Of a stretch of DNA of 64,000 nucleotides, positions 36,042-44,912 are shown one piece after another. The position numbers and the translations under genes were made by a program. Within the stretch, counting starts at the first letter, position 1. The number at the start of each line of letters is the position of its first letter. Source of the stretch: Occallatibacter savannae (GTDB lineage: Bacteria > Acidobacteriota > Terriglobia > Terriglobales > Acidobacteriaceae); the NCBI RefSeq assembly GCF_003131205.1, contig NZ_QFFY01000001.1, forward strand, positions 496,001-560,000. The letters are read 5' to 3'. The notes under the pieces are model-generated. The model did no database searches and had not been told where the DNA came from. It worked only from the letters and a program-made list of their open reading frames with translations.

Positions 36042-36500
36042 ATGCGGTCCCTGGTTTGCTCGATCGCCGTACTCTCCCTCGTCGCACTCGCGGTCCCCGC
36101 TCGTGCATCTTCCCCCGACGACAAGATGATCGACCAGCAGACCATCTCCGCCCTCGAGGCACGCATTCCCTCAGCCCAGCCCCGCGAACAGGCCTTTCTT
36201 TATGCCGAACTCATCCACCAGATGACCGAGTTCAGCATGAAGCAGTACGCCGCCGGGGAAACCGACAAGGCCACCGACCTTCTCAAGCAGATCCAGAATG
36301 TGACCAGGAAGCTCCATCTCAGCATGGCCGACAACAACAAGCGGCTCAAGAATGCCGAGATCCTTCTGCGCCACACCGCCTTCCGCCTCACCGAATTTCT
36401 GCACAACAGCAGCACCGACGATCGCGACGTGGTTGAAGCCACGCTCGCTCAGGTGAACAAGGCGGAGAGCGAAACCATGCTTGAAGTCTTTCACAAATAG
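36042..36500 (+). CDS. Small exported helical protein A
   Basis: 152 aa; signal peptide MRSLVCSIAVLSLVALAVPARA. Mature part is almost entirely amphipathic helix: REQAFLYAELIHQMTEFSMKQYAAGETDKATDLLKQIQNVTRKLHLSMADNNKRLKNAEILLRHTAFRLTEFLH. No cysteine after the signal peptide except none seen; no catalytic motif. GGAGG before the ATG. A possible promoter (TTGCGC, 18 bp, TATAGT) lies upstream at about 35848-35881. Layout resembles the next gene, suggesting a pair. Confidence 0.78.
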   Translation: MRSLVCSIAVLSLVALAVPARASSPDDKMIDQQTISALEARIPSAQPREQAFLYAELIHQMTEFSMKQYAAGETDKATDLLKQIQNVTRKLHLSMADNNKRLKNAEILLRHTAFRLTEFLHNSSTDDRDVVEATLAQVNKAESETMLEVFHK

Positions 36501-36599
36501 CTCGGCAAAACCCTGAACGCATCGCAAACGGGCGAACCTGCGCACGTTGCCCGCTGAGTTCTCGTGTGATTGAATGGAACGCAAGGTATTGCGCGCGCT

Positions 36600-37145
36600 A
36601 TGCGTTCCTTCTTCCTGCTTCCCGCTGCGGTCATCGTTTTAGCTCTCCCGTCGCTCAGCGCATCGGCGCAGAAGGACCATCACGATCCCCTCACCGAAGC
36701 GCAGGTCGAGAAGATACGCGAAGCCGGGATCGATCCCAACGAGCGCGTCAAGCTCTACACGCAATTCGTCAACGAACACGTGAACGCGGTTCGGGCGCTG
36801 ACCAATCGCGGCAAGTCCGACGCGCGTGCGCACAAGCTCGATCAGGAGCTCCAGAATGTCGCCACGCTGATGGATGAGCTCGGCTCCAACCTCGATACCT
36901 ACTCCGACCGTCATGCCGACATGCGCCCGGCGCTGAAGACTCTGGCAGAGCAATCGCAACAGTGGTTGCGTACGCTGCGAGCTCTTGCTGGCGAGAATGG
37001 TTTCGACCTGTCGCGTAAAGAAGCGATAGAAGCCGGTCAGGATGTAGCCGATCAGGCGCAGCGCATCTTCACCGAGCAGACTACCTACTTCGAAGCGCAC
37101 AAGGATGAGCGCGGCCAGGAACGCGCCGAGCCTAAACCGCAGTAG
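36600..37145 (+). CDS. Small exported helical protein B
   Basis: 181 aa; signal peptide MRSFFLLPAAVIVLALPSLSASA. Mature chain is helical and charged: VEKIREAGIDPNERVKLYTQFVNEHVNAVRALTNRGKSDARAHKLDQELQNVATLMDELGSNLDTYSDRHADMRPALKTLAEQSQQWL. C-terminal half includes EAGQDVADQAQRIFTEQTTYFEAHKDERGQERAEPKPQ. ATG at 36600 is used; a GTG-type start at 36570 adds ten residues. Similar plan to protein A, 100 bp upstream. Function not recognised. Confidence 0.78.
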   Translation: MRSFFLLPAAVIVLALPSLSASAQKDHHDPLTEAQVEKIREAGIDPNERVKLYTQFVNEHVNAVRALTNRGKSDARAHKLDQELQNVATLMDELGSNLDTYSDRHADMRPALKTLAEQSQQWLRTLRALAGENGFDLSRKEAIEAGQDVADQAQRIFTEQTTYFEAHKDERGQERAEPKPQ

Positions 37146-37184
37146 CGCCCTAGCTCGTTCGTATTCGCTACTCTCTACTCACTG

Positions 37185-37231
37185 CTCTCTCGTTCCCTCG
37201 TTCCCTCGTCACCTCGTCACCTCGTTCCCTG
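37185..37231. repeat. CGTTCCCT/CGTCACCT low-complexity repeat
   Basis: CTCTCGTTCCCTCGTTCCCTCGTCACCTCGTCACCTCGTTCCCT type units in the gap before the SprT-like gene. Confidence 0.5.
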
Positions 37232-37240
37232 CTGCTCCAT

Positions 37241-37948
37241 GTGCTAATTTCAAATTTGGTGACCGTAGAACTAATCATCCCCATTTTTGAACAGGAATAT
37301 CGAGCATTACGCCCAAGGGCGCCGATCCCTCCTATCGCGGTTCGCTTCCGCAGATTCACTTCGCTGAACACAACGATCCGTCTGCGCGAAGGCAAGATCT
37401 TCGTGAGCCTGTCCGATCTCATCGAAGGCGCGCCCGAAAGCGTGATTCGCGCGATCGCGCACATACTATTGGCGAAGCTTTACAAGAAGCCGATCGATGC
37501 CGCGCATAACGTCCGCTTCAAACGCTTCACCACCAGCGCAGCAGTGACGCGGCAGACCGAACTCATCCGCCACGCGCGCGGAAGCAAGCGCTACACCGGC
37601 CCGCAAGGCCACTTCTACAACCTCGAAGAGGTCTTCGACTCGCTGAATACGCGCTTCTTCGGCGGTCTCCTCGGCCGCCCTGACCTGACCTGGAGCGAAG
37701 GCATGGCGCGCCGTTCGCTGGGCCACTACGACGCCGCGCACAACACCATCGTGGTGAGCCGTGTCTTCGATCGGCCCTCGAGCCCGCGCTACGCCATCGA
37801 GTACCTGCTTTACCACGAGATGCTCCACCTCAAGCATCCAGTCAAGATGCGCGGGCTGCGCCGCTGCGTTCACTCGCGGGAGTTCAAGGCCGACGAGGCG
37901 CGTTTTCCCCAGTTGCGCGAAGCATTGGCGTTTCTGAAACGGCTGTAG
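37241..37948 (+). CDS. SprT-like zinc metalloprotease
   Basis: 235 aa soluble protein with a SprT/SPRTN-type core: YLLYHEMLHLKHP (HExxH) and a third ligand in RRCVHSREFKADEARFPQL. Upstream helix NLEEVFDSLNTRFFGGLLGRPDLTWSEGMARRSLGHYDAAHNTIVVSRVF fits the family. Residues 1-50 (from the GTG at 37241) are less conserved in appearance, and the true start could be a later GTG at 37262. No signal peptide, so probably cytoplasmic. In eukaryotes relatives repair DNA-protein crosslinks; the bacterial role is not known. Confidence 0.8.
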   Translation: MLISNLVTVELIIPIFEQEYRALRPRAPIPPIAVRFRRFTSLNTTIRLREGKIFVSLSDLIEGAPESVIRAIAHILLAKLYKKPIDAAHNVRFKRFTTSAAVTRQTELIRHARGSKRYTGPQGHFYNLEEVFDSLNTRFFGGLLGRPDLTWSEGMARRSLGHYDAAHNTIVVSRVFDRPSSPRYAIEYLLYHEMLHLKHPVKMRGLRRCVHSREFKADEARFPQLREALAFLKRL

Positions 37949-38322
37949 CCGCTTGTCATGGTCTGACAGAGTGAATTCCGAGGAAAATTTGTGGCCTTTC
38001 AAGGCGACTTTTTCTGCCGCTGCGGGTCTGAATGACGAGATCCCCGGGCCAGTTCCAGAGGCCGAATTCCTGTCTGATTCGCAACTCCCACGAGCCTAGG
38101 AGTTTACCCAGTTACAAGTTCTTTCAGGATTTGCAACACTCAATTCAACTCCACAATGACCGTGAGGCTGGGCCTTAGGGTTCTAGAGGAAAGCTTCCCA
38201 CTCGCTTTCGTCTTTTCTGGGGTTTACTGACTGCACATGATTATCGGGCCTCTGAATCTTGCTGTTCCGTTTTACCGGACTCTTCAGATCCCAGAGTTTT
38301 GCTCAACCGGAAAAGGAACACG
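37949..38322. other. Intergenic stretch without recognised features
   Basis: 374 bp between the SprT-like gene and the receiver gene, mixed composition, no open frame with ribosome binding site, no clear hairpin terminator. AAGGA precedes the next ATG. Confidence 0.4.
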
Positions 38323-38703
38323 ATGGCAACCCTTCAGACATCACGGCGTGTACTCATCCTCGATGACGAACAGATCATCGCAAACACGCTGGCTCTCATC
38401 CTGAATAAGAACGGTTTCCAGGCCAGCGCCGTTTACAGCGCGCAGGATGCGATCAATACGGCGGCACAGCTCTCGCCCGATGTCTTGATCAGCGACGTAA
38501 TCATGGAAGGAATGACGGGCATCGAGGCGGCGATCCGCATCTCGCAGCTTGTTCCCTCTTGCCGCATCATCCTGTTTTCAGGCCAGGCCGCCACGGCCGA
38601 TCTGCTCGAGCAGGCTCAGGCAAGCGGACATCACTTCGAGATCCTCGCCAAGCCCATCCATCCGCGCGTCCTTCTGCAATGCCTCACGGACGAGCCTCAG
38701 TAA
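38323..38703 (+). CDS. Stand-alone receiver-domain response regulator
   Basis: 126 aa CheY-type protein: RVLILDDEQIIANTLALIL (acidic pocket DDE), VLISDVIMEGMTGIEAA with the phospho-accepting Asp, LFSGQAATA (Thr/Ser switch region) and LAKPIHPRVLL (Lys). No output domain. ATG at 38323 is preceded by AAAAGGAACACG. A cognate histidine kinase is not in the window. It could act as a phosphate sink or by protein interaction. Convergent with the lgt-like gene. Confidence 0.9.
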   Translation: MATLQTSRRVLILDDEQIIANTLALILNKNGFQASAVYSAQDAINTAAQLSPDVLISDVIMEGMTGIEAAIRISQLVPSCRIILFSGQAATADLLEQAQASGHHFEILAKPIHPRVLLQCLTDEPQ

Positions 38704-38721
38704 GGCCCCGAGAGACCAAAG

Positions 38722-39510
38722 CTAGGCGGCTTTACCCACAGGCGTCGTTGCAGCACCCGGTTCCGTTAGCGGACGACGGCTTGCCCACCAGATCAGCCCC
38801 GCACCCACCACCACGGATCCCAGACTGGCCAGCTGCGCATTCGACAACTCCGCGATGATCTTCGGATTGCGGCGAATGAACTCCACCAGAAAACGAGCGA
38901 TCCCGCTCAGCACCAGGTATTCGCCGACGATTGCGCCCGTGCCGTGCCGCTTTCCTGCGCGCCACCAGAGATACCAGCCGATCACCAGCCCCATACCGAA
39001 CTCGTAGAGCGGCGTCGGATGTACCCGCACGCCCGGCGGGGTGGGCTCAATCCCGTTCGGGAAGGCCATTCCCCACGGCAGTTTGGTTTCGATCCCGTAG
39101 CACCCGTCGCCCGACAGGAAACACCCGATCCGCCCGATTCCGTACCCGATAGCCGCAGCAGGAGCAGCCAGATCGAGCGTTCGCAGTGCCCCGATCTTGG
39201 CGCGCCATCCTTGAATCAAAAGCGCTGAAATTCCGAATACGAGTCCGCCAAACCAGGCGAACCCAGCGGTGTCCCAGAGCACGCGCCAGCCCAGGTCCCG
39301 AAACTCACTTGGCGTGTCGACCACGTGCCAAAGCTTGGCGCCCACAATGCCGGCCAGAACCGCAGTCGCCACCATCCCCACTGCATCGCCGTCCAGCCTC
39401 GCGCGCTTGAAGCCGCGGTCCATGATGATCGCCGCCGCAACCGCCGCGAGCCATAACATCAACCCGAAGGTTGGAATGCTGAAGTGCCAGAGATGTATGT
39501 AGGGAACCAT
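38722..39510 (-). CDS. lgt: Divergent prolipoprotein diacylglyceryl transferase-like membrane protein
   Basis: 262 aa polytopic inner-membrane protein, seven TM segments, of the Lgt family: GVRVHPTPLYE, ARFLVEFIRRNP and GYGIGRIGCF keep the family outline. Compared with E. coli Lgt, several catalytic positions differ: HGGL becomes WFGGL (Phe87), GRLGNFINGE becomes GRIGCFLSGDG (Arg127 kept, Asn to Cys), and Tyr26 is Phe. It may be a paralogue with changed activity; if it is the only lgt, then some residues are dispensable. Convergent with the receiver gene. Confidence 0.75.
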   Translation of the reverse strand: MVPYIHLWHFSIPTFGLMLWLAAVAAAIIMDRGFKRARLDGDAVGMVATAVLAGIVGAKLWHVVDTPSEFRDLGWRVLWDTAGFAWFGGLVFGISALLIQGWRAKIGALRTLDLAAPAAAIGYGIGRIGCFLSGDGCYGIETKLPWGMAFPNGIEPTPPGVRVHPTPLYEFGMGLVIGWYLWWRAGKRHGTGAIVGEYLVLSGIARFLVEFIRRNPKIIAELSNAQLASLGSVVVGAGLIWWASRRPLTEPGAATTPVGKAA

Positions 39511-39629
39511 TCTTTTTCAGTATAGACGGCCTCAACTTCGTTGAAGTTACATCCCGCCCCCGATCAGGAGAGCCCCGATTTTCACAGAAGCCCTCTCCTT
39601 TCACCAGCTTCTCGCGCGATACTGTCTTC

Positions 39630-40175
39630 ATGGCCACCATTACCTACCAGGGACTCGAGGTTCTCTACACGCGTCAGCAGATCGCGGAGAAGGTCGCGGA
39701 AATGGGCGCGCAGATTTCGCGCGACCTGAACGACGAGAAACTCGTCATGGTAGGCGTACTCAAGGGAGCCGCGATCTTTCTGGCCGACCTTGCCCGTTCC
39801 GTTAAGGTAGACACCACCTTCGACTTCGTTGCCGTCTCGAGCTACGGCAAAGGCCAGCGCTCCTCCGGCGCGGTGAAGCTCATCAAGGACCTGGACGAGC
39901 CAATTGAAGGCAAGAACGTTCTGGTCGTCGAAGACATCCTCGACACCGGGCTCACCCTCTCCTACCTGCGCAAGGTCCTCCTTCAGCAAAAGCCCAAGAC
40001 GCTTCGCATCGCCGCTTTGCTCGACAAGCCATCGCGCCGCATCGAGAAGATTGACGCAGACTATGTCGGATTCTCCATACCAAACTTATTTGTCATCGGT
40101 TATGGAATGGATTATGCCGAGCGCTATCGTAACCTGCCGGACATCTGCCTTATGGCGCCCGATCACCCTGAGTAG
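39630..40175 (+). CDS. hpt: Hypoxanthine phosphoribosyltransferase
   Basis: 181 aa purine salvage enzyme making IMP or GMP from PRPP and base. The PRPP loop VVEDILDTGLTLSYL, the N-terminal RQQIAEKVAEMGAQISRDL and LVMVGVLKGAAIFLADL (base/pyrophosphate site), and the C-terminal VGFSIPNLFVIGYGMDYAERYRNLPDI are diagnostic. Starts with ATG at 39630. Divergent from lgt-like with 119 bp between them. Followed 22 bp later by a SnoaL-like gene. Confidence 0.95.
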   Translation: MATITYQGLEVLYTRQQIAEKVAEMGAQISRDLNDEKLVMVGVLKGAAIFLADLARSVKVDTTFDFVAVSSYGKGQRSSGAVKLIKDLDEPIEGKNVLVVEDILDTGLTLSYLRKVLLQQKPKTLRIAALLDKPSRRIEKIDADYVGFSIPNLFVIGYGMDYAERYRNLPDICLMAPDHPE

Positions 40176-40197
40176 CTCTACCCAGAGGCCCTTCTTC

Positions 40198-40572
40198 ATG
40201 TCTGAACGCGACGTTCTTACCGCTGCTTATCGCGACTTCAATGCCCGCAACATCGACGCGGTCATCGCACTCATGCATCCCGAAGTGGAATGGGCGAACG
40301 GAATGGAAGGCGGCCACGTCCATGGTAAGGATGCTGTGCGGGAGTACTGGACACGCCAGTTCACGATGTTTAATCCACGCGTGGACCCTACGTCCATTGA
40401 GCCCAACGACAACAGGCAATGGGTCGTCACAGTGCACCAGGTCGTCCATGACATCAAAGGCAACCTCCTCGTGGACACAACCGTCTACCATACGTACCGA
40501 TTCCGCGACGGCCTCATCGCCCGCATGGATATAGCTGAATCCAGCCCCTGGCTGGATCATCCGCATGATTAA
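40198..40572 (+). CDS. SnoaL/NTF2-like protein
   Basis: 124 aa alpha+beta barrel protein: MSERDVLTAAYRDFNARNIDAVIALMHPEVEWANGMEGGHVHGKDAVREYWTRQFTMFNPRVDPTSIE and VDTTVYHTYRFRDGLIARMDIAE are typical of SnoaL-like families used as small-molecule isomerases or binding proteins. No catalytic role can be fixed. Starts 22 bp after hpt, probably on one transcript. Confidence 0.82.
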   Translation: MSERDVLTAAYRDFNARNIDAVIALMHPEVEWANGMEGGHVHGKDAVREYWTRQFTMFNPRVDPTSIEPNDNRQWVVTVHQVVHDIKGNLLVDTTVYHTYRFRDGLIARMDIAESSPWLDHPHD

Positions 40573-40710
40573 TCCACCAGTTCCTTTGGTCATCTCGACA
40601 CCTCGGTTGCCAGTGGCCCGGCAGCGATCCAGGGACTATACTCAACAGCCGGTATCAGCAAGATAAGCCGCCGTAGATCGAAGAGCGGCCTGAACGAGGA
40701 GCAAGTACAA

Positions 40711-41466
40711 ATGGCAGCAATTACCCCGATCCGTGATGAAGATCTAGATTTCGACCACGGAACCTTCGATTCAGCCGCTTTTACCACTCGGACGCTTTCC
40801 TCTTGGCAAAATCTTGCCCAAGTCATCGACCACACCATCCTGAAGCCGGACGCGACGCGCGAGCAGATCGAGAGCCTCTGCGATGAGGCGATTCGCTACC
40901 GTTTTGCCTGCGCAATGATCAATCCGGTCTGGGTGCCTCTTGCGGTCGAAATGCTCTCCGGAACCGGCATTCCCGTCGGTGTCGTGATCGGATTCCCGTT
41001 CGGCGCATCACTCGTATCGACTCTTCGGCAGGAGGCTGCAGCCCTCGCCCGTCTCGGTGCTAAAGAGCTCGACATGGTGATCCCCGTCGGCCAGCTCAAA
41101 AGCGGAAACCACCACGCCGTGCAGCACACGGTTCATGCGGTGGCCAACGTAGCGCACCATCATGGCGCCATCCTGAAAGTCATTCTCGAAACCGCCATGC
41201 TCAACGTTGAAGAGAAATTGCGGGGCTCCGAACTCGCGATTCAGGCCGGCGCCGACTACATCAAGACCTCTACCGGCTTCGGTGGCGGAGGCGCGACCGC
41301 GGCTGACGTAGCACTCATGCGCGGTGTAGCGGGCGGACGCTGCGGCGTCAAGGCCTCCGGCGGTATTCGCACTCTCGCTGACGTGAAAACGATGCTCGAC
41401 GCTGGCGCCAACCGCATCGGCGCCTCCGCATCCGTCAACATCGTCCGCGAACTCGGAGCGGAATAA
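40711..41466 (+). CDS. deoC: Deoxyribose-phosphate aldolase
   Basis: 251 aa class I aldolase of nucleoside catabolism. VVIGFPFGASLVSTLRQEAA, KELDMVIPVGQLKSGN, VILETAMLN (acid), and the Schiff-base Lys in YIKTSTGFGGGGAT; proton-relay Lys in CGVKASGGIR. The N-terminal about 30 residues before FLQVIDHTILKP-like segment (LAQVIDHTILKPDAT) are an extension. ATG at 40711 after GAGGAGC. The product glyceraldehyde 3-phosphate and acetaldehyde enter central metabolism. Confidence 0.95.
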   Translation: MAAITPIRDEDLDFDHGTFDSAAFTTRTLSSWQNLAQVIDHTILKPDATREQIESLCDEAIRYRFACAMINPVWVPLAVEMLSGTGIPVGVVIGFPFGASLVSTLRQEAAALARLGAKELDMVIPVGQLKSGNHHAVQHTVHAVANVAHHHGAILKVILETAMLNVEEKLRGSELAIQAGADYIKTSTGFGGGGATAADVALMRGVAGGRCGVKASGGIRTLADVKTMLDAGANRIGASASVNIVRELGAE

Positions 41467-41469
41467 GAC

Positions 41470-41632
41470 AGCTTTTAGCTGTTAGCCCTTAGCCTTCTAG
41501 TTACGCGCCTCCGGCAGTGGCCTGCCGCATGGGCGACCTATCGAATATTTTGTTGACTGGCGCTCCTCAGGGATACCTCATAACCTCAACACTCGCGAGC
41601 TAAAAGCTAGAAGCTAAAAGCTAATAGCTTGC
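41470..41632. repeat. AGCT-type repeats flanking the gap before the SpoIIE phosphatase gene
   Basis: AGCTTTTAGCTGTTAGCCCTTAGCC at 41470-41494 and AGCTAAAAGCTAGAAGCTAAAAG with CTAATAGCTT at 41598-41630; the two blocks are partly inverse complements, so they could fold together. The same units occur at 19883-19930. Confidence 0.55.
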
Positions 41633-41663
41633 GGTTCTCTTGTATCATCAACTTCGTCCTCCC

Positions 41664-43487
41664 ATGTCTTCCACTCCTCCTACAACGCGTCCGGAGCCTG
41701 AGTACGAAGGAGACTATCGCCCCGTCGACTCCGCGAATCCGCACGCACACATCGACCTCGCAAACCCCCGCATTGAGTCGACGGACCTTCGCTACCTCGC
41801 GCAGATCGCCGACACCCTGAACACCACCCTCGATCTTCAGACGCTTCTCAACCGCACCTCAGAACTCGTCCGCTCCATCATTCCCTACAAGATCTTTTCG
41901 ATTCTGCTGGTGAACGACCGCACCAACGAGCTCCGTATGCGTTTCCAGATCGGGCATAGGCCCGAGGCACAGCGCATGCGAATTCCGCTCGGCAAGGGCG
42001 TGGTCGGTCAGGTGGCGCTGACGCGCCAGCCTATGCTGGTCAACGACGTGAAGGAGATCGAAGGCTACATCGACGTCAACCCCAACGTCTGCTCCGAACT
42101 CGCTATTCCGCTCATCGCCAAGAATCGCCTCATCGGCGTCCTCGATCTCGAAAGCGAACAGACCGGCTTCTTCAAACCCGAGCACCTGCATCTGCTCACA
42201 CTCACCGGCTCGCGCGTCGCCCAGGCTATCGAGAACGCAAGACTATACACGCGCGTCTCCCGCCAGGCAGAAACCCTAGCTGTCCTGAACGAAATCTCCA
42301 CCGAGATCATCTCGATCCTCGACCTCGACCCGCTTCTCGCCAAGGTCGGCAACCTGCTCCGCCGCCTCATCGACTACCAGATGTTCTCCATCATGCTGCT
42401 GGACGATAAGGGCGAGACACTGATCACGCGCTACGCCTGGCGATTCGGCTATGCACAGGCCCCGATGCGCCGCATCTCGGTCACAACCGGCCTGGTCGGC
42501 GCTGCCGTGCGCGAGTGGCGTCCCATCAACGTCCCCGACGTTCGCAAAGATCAGCGCTATCTCCCGATGAATGCCGAGACCCGCTCGGAGCTCATCGTCC
42601 CGCTTTTCTACAAGGAACGCGTCATCGGCGTCCTCGATCTGGAGCACACGCGCACCGCATTTTTCAACGATGACCACGTGCGCACTCTCACCACCATGGC
42701 CGCGCAGATTGCCATCGCCATCGAGAACGCACGCCTCTACCAGCGCGTTCGGCGGCAGGAGCAGCAGCTCGAGCGTGACATTGCGATGGCCCGCGAAGTT
42801 CAGCTGCGCCTGCTCCCAACCGCGCCCCCGAAGCACGAACACGCCGAATTTGCCGTCAGCTTTCTTCCTGCGCGCGCCATAGGCGGCGATCTTTACGACT
42901 TTCTTGAATACACAGACACCCAGACCGCCGTCGTTCTCGGTGATGTCAGCGGCAAGGCCGCACCGGCGGCCCTTTTCGCTGCGCTCGTCAGCGGCATCAT
43001 GCGCTCCGCGGTGCAGCAGAAACCTGCGCCAGCGGCCATGCTCGAACTGCTCAACGAGGCTCTCCAGGAACGCAAACTCGATTCGCAGTATGTTGTCATG
43101 CTCTACGCACTCTGGAACGACGACAACCGCACGCTTACCGTCGCCAATTCAGGCGCTGTGCAGCCCATCTTCTGCCGCGGCGGAGAAAATGTCACCGTGA
43201 AAGCCGAGGGCTTCCCACTTGGCATGTTCCCCAGCGCCACTTACGAGGAGTTCAATGTCGCCACGCAGCCGGGTGACGCCATCGTCTTTGTCTCCGATGG
43301 GATCCTGGACGCCGAGAACGAGAAAGGCGACATGTACGGTGAAGATCGTCTCGCGAGCCTTCTCTGCGGTTCGCGCGAACTCCCCGCCCAGCACATCGCC
43401 GACGCCATCCTCGCTGACGTCACTCGCTTTCAGGGCTCCAAAGACCGCTTCGACGACGAAACTATCATCGTTCTGAAAGTGAAGTAG
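41664..43487 (+). CDS. GAF-GAF-SpoIIE protein phosphatase (RsbU-like)
   Basis: 607 aa cytoplasmic PP2C/SpoIIE phosphatase. Two GAF domains (about 47-190 and 215-380) each with GVVGQVAL / GLVGAAVR type motifs, a linker helix RRQEQQLERDIAMAREVQLRLLP, then the SpoIIE catalytic domain: GGDLYDFLE, VVLGDVSGKAAPAALFAALV, ANSGAVQPIF, DGILDAENEKGDMYGEDRL. It would dephosphorylate an anti-sigma factor antagonist. ATG at 41664; a GTG-type start at 41640 gives eight more residues. No antagonist gene in the window. The other SpoIIE protein is at 52998. Confidence 0.9.
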   Translation: MSSTPPTTRPEPEYEGDYRPVDSANPHAHIDLANPRIESTDLRYLAQIADTLNTTLDLQTLLNRTSELVRSIIPYKIFSILLVNDRTNELRMRFQIGHRPEAQRMRIPLGKGVVGQVALTRQPMLVNDVKEIEGYIDVNPNVCSELAIPLIAKNRLIGVLDLESEQTGFFKPEHLHLLTLTGSRVAQAIENARLYTRVSRQAETLAVLNEISTEIISILDLDPLLAKVGNLLRRLIDYQMFSIMLLDDKGETLITRYAWRFGYAQAPMRRISVTTGLVGAAVREWRPINVPDVRKDQRYLPMNAETRSELIVPLFYKERVIGVLDLEHTRTAFFNDDHVRTLTTMAAQIAIAIENARLYQRVRRQEQQLERDIAMAREVQLRLLPTAPPKHEHAEFAVSFLPARAIGGDLYDFLEYTDTQTAVVLGDVSGKAAPAALFAALVSGIMRSAVQQKPAPAAMLELLNEALQERKLDSQYVVMLYALWNDDNRTLTVANSGAVQPIFCRGGENVTVKAEGFPLGMFPSATYEEFNVATQPGDAIVFVSDGILDAENEKGDMYGEDRLASLLCGSRELPAQHIADAILADVTRFQGSKDRFDDETIIVLKVK

Positions 43488-43562
43488 AGTTCGCTGTACG
43501 TGCTGGTTACTCCCTACTCACTACCTAGTAAACTGAAACTACCGCCAATCCCCGGAGCCCGC

Positions 43563-44864
43563 TTGTCCACCGCCACGCAAGAACGCATCATCCGCCCCGC
43601 GCGCAACATTCTCGGTACCCTCCGTCTTCCCGGCGACAAGTCCATCAGCCACCGCTACGCGATGCTCGGCGCGTTCGCTGATGGCACATCGCGCTTCTCC
43701 AATTTCTCCACCGGAGCCGACTGCGCTTCGACGCTCTCCTGCATGCAGGCGCTCGGCGCACGTGTGCGCAAGTTAAACGACGGACGCATCGAGATCGACG
43801 GCGTTGGCGGACACGTCACTCCCGTAGATCACCCGCTCGATTGCGGCAACTCCGGCTCCACCATGCGCATGATCTCCGGCCTGCTCGCGCCGCAGCAAGG
43901 GACCTTCACTCTCATCGGAGATGAATCCCTCTCACGGCGTCCTATGGAGCGGGTTCGCAAGCCGCTGGCCGAGATGGGTGCAAGCATCACCCTCACAGAC
44001 GGCCACGCGCCCATCACAATCAAGGGCACTCAACTCCGCGCCCTCGACTACACCACTCCCGTCCCCAGCGCACAGGTCAAGAGCTGTATCCTGCTCGCCG
44101 GACTCCAAACGGCCGGCAGCACCACCGTCCGCGAATCGTTACGTACCCGCGATCATAGCGAGCTCGCTTTGCGCGCATTCGGTGCTGAACTCACCCGCGC
44201 CATCGACTCCGTCACGATCAACGGTCCGCAGACTCTGCGCGCCATCGAAGCCGCTGTCCCCGGCGACCTCTCTTCCGCCGCATTTTTCCTCTGTGCTGCT
44301 GCGCTGTTCCCCGGCTCGGGTCTCATCCTTGACGGCATCGGCCTCAACCCCACACGCGCCACCCTGCTCGATGTCCTCACAGCTCTCGGAGCGCGCATCG
44401 CTGTTCTGCAGCTTCAGGAGTCGCACTCTGAGCTCGTCGGAACCGTTCAGATCACCACAGACCCGCAAGGTCTCGGTTCCACCACCATCAGCGGAGCCCT
44501 CGCCGCGCAGCTCATTGACGAACTCCCAGTACTCGCCGCGATCGGTCCGTTCACGAGCGGTGGCATTCGCGTACGCGACGCCAAGGAACTACGCGTTAAA
44601 GAGTCGGACCGCATTGCTCTCGTGGCCCGCAATCTTCGCGCGATGGGTGCCGAAGTGGAAGAGTTCGAAGACGGCCTCGACGTGCCCGGTGGCCAGAGAC
44701 TTCACGGCGCTGTCATCGACTCCGGCGGCGACCATCGCATTGCAATGGCTTTCAGCGTCGCGGCGCTCCGCGCCGAAGGCGAAACGCTGATCCAGGGCGC
44801 AGAATCAGCAGCCATCAGCTTCCCTGAATTCTTCGATCTACTGGATCTCGTTGCCGAACGCTAG
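43563..44864 (+). CDS. aroA: 3-phosphoshikimate 1-carboxyvinyltransferase (EPSP synthase)
   Basis: Shikimate-pathway enzyme joining PEP to shikimate 3-phosphate. Conserved LPGDKSISHRYAMLGAFADG, DCGNSGSTMRMISGLLA, RPMERVRKPLAEMGA, RVKESDRIALVARNLRAMGAEVEE and GDHRIAMAFSVAALRA. TTG at 43563 with GGAG six bases before it is taken as the start; a GTG at 43500 is possible but gives an unusual N-terminus. About 433 aa. Cytoplasmic. Adjacent genes are unrelated, and no aro cluster is seen. Confidence 0.94.
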   Translation: MSTATQERIIRPARNILGTLRLPGDKSISHRYAMLGAFADGTSRFSNFSTGADCASTLSCMQALGARVRKLNDGRIEIDGVGGHVTPVDHPLDCGNSGSTMRMISGLLAPQQGTFTLIGDESLSRRPMERVRKPLAEMGASITLTDGHAPITIKGTQLRALDYTTPVPSAQVKSCILLAGLQTAGSTTVRESLRTRDHSELALRAFGAELTRAIDSVTINGPQTLRAIEAAVPGDLSSAAFFLCAAALFPGSGLILDGIGLNPTRATLLDVLTALGARIAVLQLQESHSELVGTVQITTDPQGLGSTTISGALAAQLIDELPVLAAIGPFTSGGIRVRDAKELRVKESDRIALVARNLRAMGAEVEEFEDGLDVPGGQRLHGAVIDSGGDHRIAMAFSVAALRAEGETLIQGAESAAISFPEFFDLLDLVAER

Positions 44865-44912
44865 CCCCGCATCTGCGCCGAGCCGCTGCTTCACGCGGCG
44901 AACTACGCCTGT

